From Roseivirga seohaensis (GTDB taxonomy: Bacteria; Bacteroidota; Bacteroidia; Cytophagales; Cyclobacteriaceae): a stretch of 64,000 nt of DNA. Shown one piece after another: positions 59,616-64,000 of the stretch (the stretch's first letter is position 1; every line of letters begins with the position of its first letter). Location: positions 372,001 through 436,000 of the forward strand of contig NZ_LRPB01000023.1 of assembly GCF_001592945.1 (NCBI RefSeq), given 5' to 3'. A model generated the notes under the pieces. That model did not search any database. It was not told where the DNA came from and worked only from the letters and a program-made list of their open reading frames with translations. The position numbers and the translations under genes were made by a program.

Positions 59616-59846
59616 ATGACAACTTTATATTTGACCTTAGGACTTGTCGGATTGTTTTTCGTGTTCATGTCTGTACGCTTGATTTTTTTGAAAAACGGAG
59701 AATTTAAAGGCACTTGTGCCTCGCAAAATCCCTTTTTGAATAAAGACGGTGCGCCTTGCAGCTTTTGTGGCAAAACTATACAAGCAGGAGAAAGCTGTGG
59801 AAACCCAGACAATGAGGTAGATAAAGTGCTCTCTAAATTCAAGTAA
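59616..59846 (+). CDS. Small membrane protein with Cys-rich tail, 76 aa
   Basis: One N-terminal membrane helix (about 5-24: LTLGLVGLFFVFMSVRLIFL) and a hydrophilic tail with four cysteines (C..., CSFCGK, SCGNPDNEVDKVL). The CxxC pair could bind metal or redox partners. I believe similar small proteins exist across Bacteroidota, but the role is unknown. It is between divergent mazG and the glmM gene with its own promoter boxes. Confidence 0.72.
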   Translation: MTTLYLTLGLVGLFFVFMSVRLIFLKNGEFKGTCASQNPFLNKDGAPCSFCGKTIQAGESCGNPDNEVDKVLSKFK

Positions 59847-59895
59847 GCTTGGTTTCAAAAGTCGATTAAAAGCGACTGTCATATTGCGTTTTTGC

Positions 59896-59903
59896 TAGCT
59901 TTG
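59896..59903 (+). promoter_or_regulatory. Candidate promoter for glmM
   Basis: TAGCTTTG, 25 bp before the GTG start, fits TAnnTTTG. No matching TTG. Confidence 0.45.
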
Positions 59904-59928
59904 TAATTACAATCAACCAAATATATAC

Positions 59929-61320
59929 GTGACCTTAATCAAATCTATTTCAGGAATAAGAGGAACCATTGGTGGTAAAGTAAATGAATCACTTACACCA
60001 ATTGATGTTGTTAAATTTTCTGCTGCTTTTGGCACCTGGGCAAAACAAAACTCTAAGCAAAATACCATTGTTATCGGTCGAGATGCCAGACCTTCTGGTG
60101 AAATGGTTTCTAACTTAGTTTCGTCTACATTGAGGGGGTTAGGCCTAAACGTGGTTGACCTTGGCCTTTCTACTACGCCAACCGTTGAAATGGCTGTTGC
60201 AGCTGAGAATGCTTGTGGAGGAATTATTCTAACTGCCAGTCATAACCCTGTGCAATGGAACGCCCTAAAACTGTTAAACGCAAAAGGCGAGTTTATTAGT
60301 GGTGATGACGGAAAAGAAGTATTAGAAATTGCAGAGAACGATGCCTATGAATTTGCTCCTGTTAAGTCTATAGGCAAGTATAGAACGGACGATACTTATA
60401 TTCAAAAACATATTGATGCCATTTTGAAACTTCCTTTAGTGGATGTTGAAGCGATTACAGCGGCCAAATTCAAAGTGGCCATTGACTGCGTAAACTCTAC
60501 AGGTGGTATTTCACTTCCTCCTTTATTAAAGGCGCTGGGTGTTGTACAAGTTGAAGAACTTTATTGCGAACCAAACGGGCATTTTCCTCATAACCCCGAA
60601 CCGCTTCCAGAGCATTTAGGAGACATTACCAGAATTATGCAGAAAGGCATTTATGACGTTGGTTTTGTAGTCGATCCTGATGTAGACCGTTTGGCAATGG
60701 TGTCAGAAAATGGAGACCCATTTGGCGAAGAATATACCTTAGTAGCGGTGGCCGATTATGTGCTTTCGCAAACCAAAGGTAATACCGTTTCAAATCTTTC
60801 TTCAACTAGAGCTTTGAGAGATGTAACCGAAAAAAGAGGAGGTACTTACGAAGCCGCTGCTGTAGGCGAAGTGAACGTGGTGACCAAAATGAAAGAAACG
60901 AATGCCGTAATTGGTGGTGAAGGAAATGGTGGAATCATTTATCCTGAATTACATTATGGTAGAGATGCCTTAGTAGGAATCGCCCTTTTCTTAACTCACT
61001 TGGCGAAAAGTGGAAAGAAAATGTCTCAACTGAGGGCCAGCTACCCTAACTACCATATCTCAAAAAATAAGATTGATTTATCGCCAGAGATTGACGTGGA
61101 TAAAGTGCTGGAAGGAATGCAAAATCGATATGCTAAGCAGCCAGTAAACACCATTGATGGTGTAAAAATAGAGTTTGACAAAGAATGGGTACATTTGCGA
61201 AAGTCGAACACTGAGCCAATTATTCGTATTTATTCTGAGTCTGAATCGCAGGCAACTGCCGAGTATTTGGCCAATAAAATTATTACAGATATTAAAGAAA
61301 TCGTTTCGTCAAAATCTTGA
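59929..61320 (+). CDS. glmM: Phosphoglucosamine mutase (alpha-D-phosphohexomutase family)
   Basis: 463 residues from a GTG start. Catalytic loop ILTASHNPVQWNALKL contains the phosphorylated Ser; the metal loop VVDPDVDRLAM and sugar loop GGEGNGG complete the active site. GlmM makes GlcN-1-P for UDP-GlcNAc, peptidoglycan and LPS. Phosphomannomutase is the usual alternative call; the GEGNGG loop fits the Bacteroidota GlmM/ManB group. The next gene starts 4 bp after its stop. Confidence 0.85.
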   Translation: MTLIKSISGIRGTIGGKVNESLTPIDVVKFSAAFGTWAKQNSKQNTIVIGRDARPSGEMVSNLVSSTLRGLGLNVVDLGLSTTPTVEMAVAAENACGGIILTASHNPVQWNALKLLNAKGEFISGDDGKEVLEIAENDAYEFAPVKSIGKYRTDDTYIQKHIDAILKLPLVDVEAITAAKFKVAIDCVNSTGGISLPPLLKALGVVQVEELYCEPNGHFPHNPEPLPEHLGDITRIMQKGIYDVGFVVDPDVDRLAMVSENGDPFGEEYTLVAVADYVLSQTKGNTVSNLSSTRALRDVTEKRGGTYEAAAVGEVNVVTKMKETNAVIGGEGNGGIIYPELHYGRDALVGIALFLTHLAKSGKKMSQLRASYPNYHISKNKIDLSPEIDVDKVLEGMQNRYAKQPVNTIDGVKIEFDKEWVHLRKSNTEPIIRIYSESESQATAEYLANKIITDIKEIVSSKS

Positions 61321-61324
61321 TAGA

Positions 61325-62467
61325 ATGAAAAGGATATATTTAGACAACGCTGCTACAACACCATTGGATCCTGAGGTTTTTGAGGCCATGAAACCAATGA
61401 TGTTGGAAATGTATGGTAATCCATCGTCTACTCATGCCCATGGCCGTGAGGTAAGAACGAAGATTGAACGTGCAAGAAAAACGGTAGCTGAGTTGCTAAA
61501 TACAACTCCTTCTGAAATCTTCTTTACTTCTGGCGGAACTGAGGCCGATAATACTGCCATTACTTGCAGTGTAGAAGCCTATGATTTAAAGCATTTAATT
61601 ACTTCGAAAATTGAGCACAAGGCGGTTTTGCAAACAGCAGAAAAACTTGAAGCTCAAGGTAAAGTGAAATTGAGCTTTGTAGACCTCGATCACCAAGGCC
61701 ACATTGATTATGACCATCTGAATAGCCTCTTAAAGAACAATTCAAGGTCAATGGTGTCTATTATGCACGCCAATAATGAAATTGGAACATTAAACGACAT
61801 TGCCAGAATTGGTGAGATGTGTAAAGAGTACGATGCCGTTTTTCATTCCGATACGGTGCAAACCATGGGGCATTTCAAACATGATTTGCAGGCATTGGCT
61901 TGCCACTTTATTGTTGGTGCAGGGCACAAATTCAACGGCCCAAAAGGTGTTGGCTTTTTAAGGGTGTGCAAAAGCAAAAAGATTGGTCGTTTTGTGGAAG
62001 GCGGAGGCCAAGAGCGAAACCACCGAGGCGGAACAGAAAACGTTTACGGCATTGTTGGTTTGGCCAAGGCTTTAGAAATCGCTTACCGCGATATGGACAG
62101 CCATGCTAAGCACATTCAAGGCTTAAAAACCAGAATGATTGAAGGTTTGAAAAACAACATTTCTGGAATAGAATTTAATGGTGACATCAGAGAAGGCCAC
62201 AGCCTTTACACGGTGTTGAATGCAAGTTTTCCTGCACACGAAGACAATGATATGCTGCTCTTCAACTTAGATATTAATGGAATTTCTGCTTCTGGCGGAA
62301 GTGCCTGTTCTAGCGGTGCCAATACAGGCTCTCATGTGTTGACAGGAATAAAAGCAGACCCAGAAAGACAAGGCATTCGTTTTTCTTTTGGAAAATACTC
62401 TACAGCAGAAGAAGTAGACTATACGGTTGAAAAACTCGTTGAGATTCTAAACCCAGTACACGCTTAA
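61325..62467 (+). CDS. iscS: Cysteine desulfurase (NifS/IscS family)
   Basis: 380 residues from the ATG at 61325; the longer frame from 61175 overlaps glmM by over 140 bp and is a shadow. PLP-Lys is in GAGHKFNGPKGVGFL, and the active Cys is in GSACSSGANTGSHVL. N-terminus MKRIYLDNAATTPLDP is typical. It transfers sulfur from cysteine for iron-sulfur clusters and tRNA thiolation. No iscU or sufE follows; a lipoprotein gene begins 2 bp downstream. Confidence 0.93.
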   Translation: MKRIYLDNAATTPLDPEVFEAMKPMMLEMYGNPSSTHAHGREVRTKIERARKTVAELLNTTPSEIFFTSGGTEADNTAITCSVEAYDLKHLITSKIEHKAVLQTAEKLEAQGKVKLSFVDLDHQGHIDYDHLNSLLKNNSRSMVSIMHANNEIGTLNDIARIGEMCKEYDAVFHSDTVQTMGHFKHDLQALACHFIVGAGHKFNGPKGVGFLRVCKSKKIGRFVEGGGQERNHRGGTENVYGIVGLAKALEIAYRDMDSHAKHIQGLKTRMIEGLKNNISGIEFNGDIREGHSLYTVLNASFPAHEDNDMLLFNLDINGISASGGSACSSGANTGSHVLTGIKADPERQGIRFSFGKYSTAEEVDYTVEKLVEILNPVHA

Positions 62468-62469
62468 AA

Positions 62470-62814
62470 ATGAAGAACGAATTTCGTTCCATATTATATA
62501 AAATCACAACAAGGCCAATTTATGTATTGGCCTTATTCACTATATTCCTTTTTGGCTGCTCTGATGAGGACATTGATATTGCTGAACTCAGGGGTACAAT
62601 TGTAGAAGGCACTACGGTAAGTCTCAGTTGTGAATACATTTTCCAAACCGATGGCGGACGATACTACGTTCCTACATTTTTACCCGCCCAATACAAGCAA
62701 AATGGGGCTTTAGTATTCATAAAAGGTGAAATTCTCAATGAACTTTCCGACTGCGCGAACCTATCAGGAGACGGCCAATTTATTCGGATAGAACAAATTA
62801 GCGCAGCGAATTAG
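62470..62814 (+). CDS. Small lipoprotein, 114 aa
   Basis: Signal sequence (about 10-29) with lipobox LFGC, Cys near residue 30, preceding SDEDIDIAELRG. Mature domain of about 85 residues with no recognised fold. It starts 2 bp after the desulfurase stop, so is probably cotranscribed, and ends 4 bp from the stop of the convergent hemH. Confidence 0.65.
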   Translation: MKNEFRSILYKITTRPIYVLALFTIFLFGCSDEDIDIAELRGTIVEGTTVSLSCEYIFQTDGGRYYVPTFLPAQYKQNGALVFIKGEILNELSDCANLSGDGQFIRIEQISAAN

Positions 62815-62818
62815 TCGC

Positions 62819-63838
62819 TTAAGCGTTCTCAACCATTTCTTTCAAACCTTCAATCCAAGTTGGTGAGTTATTAAGGCTTGGTACCAAATCCCAAACTTCT
62901 CCGCCCGCTTCCATAAAATCTTCTTTAAATTGTTCGCCTACTTCAACAGTAGTTTCGAGGCAATCGGCAATAAAAGCAGGAGAATAGGCCAATACTTTCT
63001 TAATTCCTTTTTTTGGAAGGTCTTTCAAAATTTCATCAGTGTAAGGCTTGATCCATGGGTCTTTACCCAGCCTAGATTGAAAACTGATTGTATACTGATC
63101 TTCTTTTAAACCCAGTTTTTCAGCCAAAAGGCGCGAAGTATAAAAACATTGCGCTCTGTAGCAGTAGCGGTTTTTTTCATGGAATTTATTACAGCAACTA
63201 CCCAACTGACACTGATTTCCATCTGAACCTTTTTTGATTTGGCGTTCTGGCAAACCATGGTAACTGAAAACCACATGATCGTAATCAGTGGTTTCCATTA
63301 GTTTAAGTCCGTTTTCTGCAAAAGCCTGAATAAACTTAGGGTGATCCATAAACTGGTTAATGTAACTCATGGAAGGAATCACTTGCCATTTGTTAACCAC
63401 ATCATTCACCTCTTGTACAGCAGAGCCAGTGGAGGCCGATGCATATTGAGGGAACAGCGAAATCACAATAATTCGGCTTACGCTAGCTGCTTTTAATTCG
63501 TTTAATGCCTCTTCAATACTTGGGTTTTGGTAACGCATGCCCAAAGCCACTTTATAGCCAGGCCCTAATAACTCTTGCAAAGAATCGCGAACATCATAAC
63601 CGTAAAATTTCAAAGGGCTGCCCCGTTCTATCCATAGCTTGGCATATTCTTTTGCCGATTTGGGTGCTCTTAAAGGGGCTATAATGCCCTGAACTAAGAG
63701 AAATCTTGAAAGAAAAGGAATGTCAATTACTCTTCCATCCATTAAAAACTGGCGTAAGTATTTGCGAACGTCTGATGTGGAAGGACTATCTGGTGTGCCT
63801 AGATTAACGAGTAATACACCAATTTTTTCTTTTTGCAT
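62819..63838 (-). CDS. hemH: Ferrochelatase
   Basis: 339 residues. GVLLVNLGTPDSP at the N-terminus; catalytic His in VVFSYHGLPERQI; Glu in DCLETTVEVGEQF. A cysteine-rich segment (CQLGSCCNKFH...CYRAQCF) is typical of Bacteroidota ferrochelatases. It inserts iron into protoporphyrin IX (or coproporphyrin III) to make haem. Single gene, promoter at 63869-63876. Confidence 0.95.
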   Translation of the reverse strand: MQKEKIGVLLVNLGTPDSPSTSDVRKYLRQFLMDGRVIDIPFLSRFLLVQGIIAPLRAPKSAKEYAKLWIERGSPLKFYGYDVRDSLQELLGPGYKVALGMRYQNPSIEEALNELKAASVSRIIVISLFPQYASASTGSAVQEVNDVVNKWQVIPSMSYINQFMDHPKFIQAFAENGLKLMETTDYDHVVFSYHGLPERQIKKGSDGNQCQLGSCCNKFHEKNRYCYRAQCFYTSRLLAEKLGLKEDQYTISFQSRLGKDPWIKPYTDEILKDLPKKGIKKVLAYSPAFIADCLETTVEVGEQFKEDFMEAGGEVWDLVPSLNNSPTWIEGLKEMVENA

Positions 63839-63868
63839 GGTAGGAATTTAGCCTTGATAAACCGTTTG

Positions 63869-63876
63869 CAAAGATA
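63869..63876 (-). promoter_or_regulatory. Bacteroidota-type promoter for hemH
   Basis: TATCTTTG on the minus strand with TTG (CAA at 63897-63899 on plus) 20 bp upstream; both elements and spacing agree with the consensus. 31 bp before the start. Confidence 0.7.
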
Positions 63877-63915
63877 TTTGTTTTAAGCGGCTAGGCCAAT
63901 TGATCTTTTCAATAG

Positions 63916-63948
63916 AAAATAAAAAAGCACTATCGGTTAAGATAGTGC
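63916..63948 (-). terminator. Terminator of a gene entering from the right edge
   Basis: GCACTATC / GATAGTGC (8-bp stem, 6-nt loop), followed on the minus strand by TTTTTTATTTTC. It ends a minus-strand gene that lies mostly outside the window. Confidence 0.85.
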
Positions 63949-63949
63949 C

Positions 63950-64000
63950 TCATCTATATCGTTCAAATTTGTTGTTTTGTTCTTCTATCGGACTCCTCTT
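63950..64000 (-). CDS. 3' end of a minus-strand gene, cut by the window edge
   Basis: The last 51 bases read on the minus strand as 16 codons (KRSPIEEQNNKFERYR) and TGA, directly before the terminator. The frame is not certain; another frame ends at ATT TGA 15 bases earlier. No product can be named. Confidence 0.35.
   Translation of the reverse strand, partial: KRSPIEEQNNKFERYR

Noticed and set aside
61175-61324. 150-bp upstream extension of the desulfurase frame
   Set aside because: It overlaps glmM by more than 140 bp; the ATG at 61325 matches the family N-terminus.
1-64000. rRNA, tRNA, CRISPR, insertion sequence or prophage genes
   Set aside because: No cloverleaf sequences, spaced repeats, transposase or phage proteins were seen in the gaps or the coding set; a dedicated scan could still find a tRNA I missed.

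Overview
The window looks like chromosomal DNA of a free-living Bacteroidota, most likely order Cytophagales (marine, Roseivirga/Fulvivirga-like; the genus is an inference). Grounds: moderately AT-rich DNA, Bacteroidota-type promoter boxes (TAnnTTTG) shortly before many starts, a GldJ-type gliding lipoprotein, LytS/LytTR two-component pairs, a DUF4175 coiled-coil protein, a Big_5 lipoprotein next to mnmG, a GH3-family protein and SLBB export protein. I see no rRNA, tRNA, IS element, prophage or CRISPR array. Almost everything reads as core genome; a type II toxin-antitoxin pair (43.8-44.3 kb) is the only obvious accessory cassette.

Layout. 0.0-9.9 kb (all minus): fatty-acid beta-oxidation (thiolase cut by the window edge, HAD/enoyl-CoA hydratase fusion, MarR regulator with a palindromic operator candidate), an SLBB polysaccharide-export protein, an acyl-CoA synthetase and a TPR protein. 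10.0-10.37 kb: a non-coding AT-rich stretch with a cluster of DnaA-box matches. 10.3-20.6 kb (all minus): Big_5 lipoprotein, methyltransferase, mnmG, ybeY, an RsbW-type ATPase, DUF4175 protein, exonuclease III, a conserved unknown and an AhpD-like protein. Two 16-bp parS sites lie between mnmG and ybeY. DnaA boxes, parS and mnmG together suggest that the chromosome origin region lies here.

20.6-28.5 kb: comF, gldJ, a LytS/LytTR pair and mfd. 28.6-35.1 kb: an orphan COX3-like protein, then a minus-strand block in which two paralogous secreted proteins, each with three repeats of one unrecognised module, flank a second LytS/LytTR pair; a secreted amidohydrolase lies upstream. This block is the best candidate for an undescribed system. 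35.2-39.4 kb: SDR, then an unknown secreted protein overlapping an OmpR/HisKA two-component system. 39.4-43.7 kb: tag, lipoprotein, prfA, Cro-like regulator, an unlisted 45-aa membrane protein, and a PLP decarboxylase.

43.8-49.2 kb: toxin-antitoxin, LemA-TPM-TPM operon, a pair of oppositely oriented GC-rich palindromic repeats, a third LytS/LytTR pair and a LiaF-like membrane protein. 49.4-55.7 kb (plus): fumC, SPOR-like protein, recJ, lptB, GH3. 55.7-64 kb: redoxin, a 634-bp gap, ClC channel, mazG, a small Cys-rich membrane protein, glmM, a cysteine desulfurase, a small lipoprotein, hemH, and the terminator of a gene running in from the right edge.
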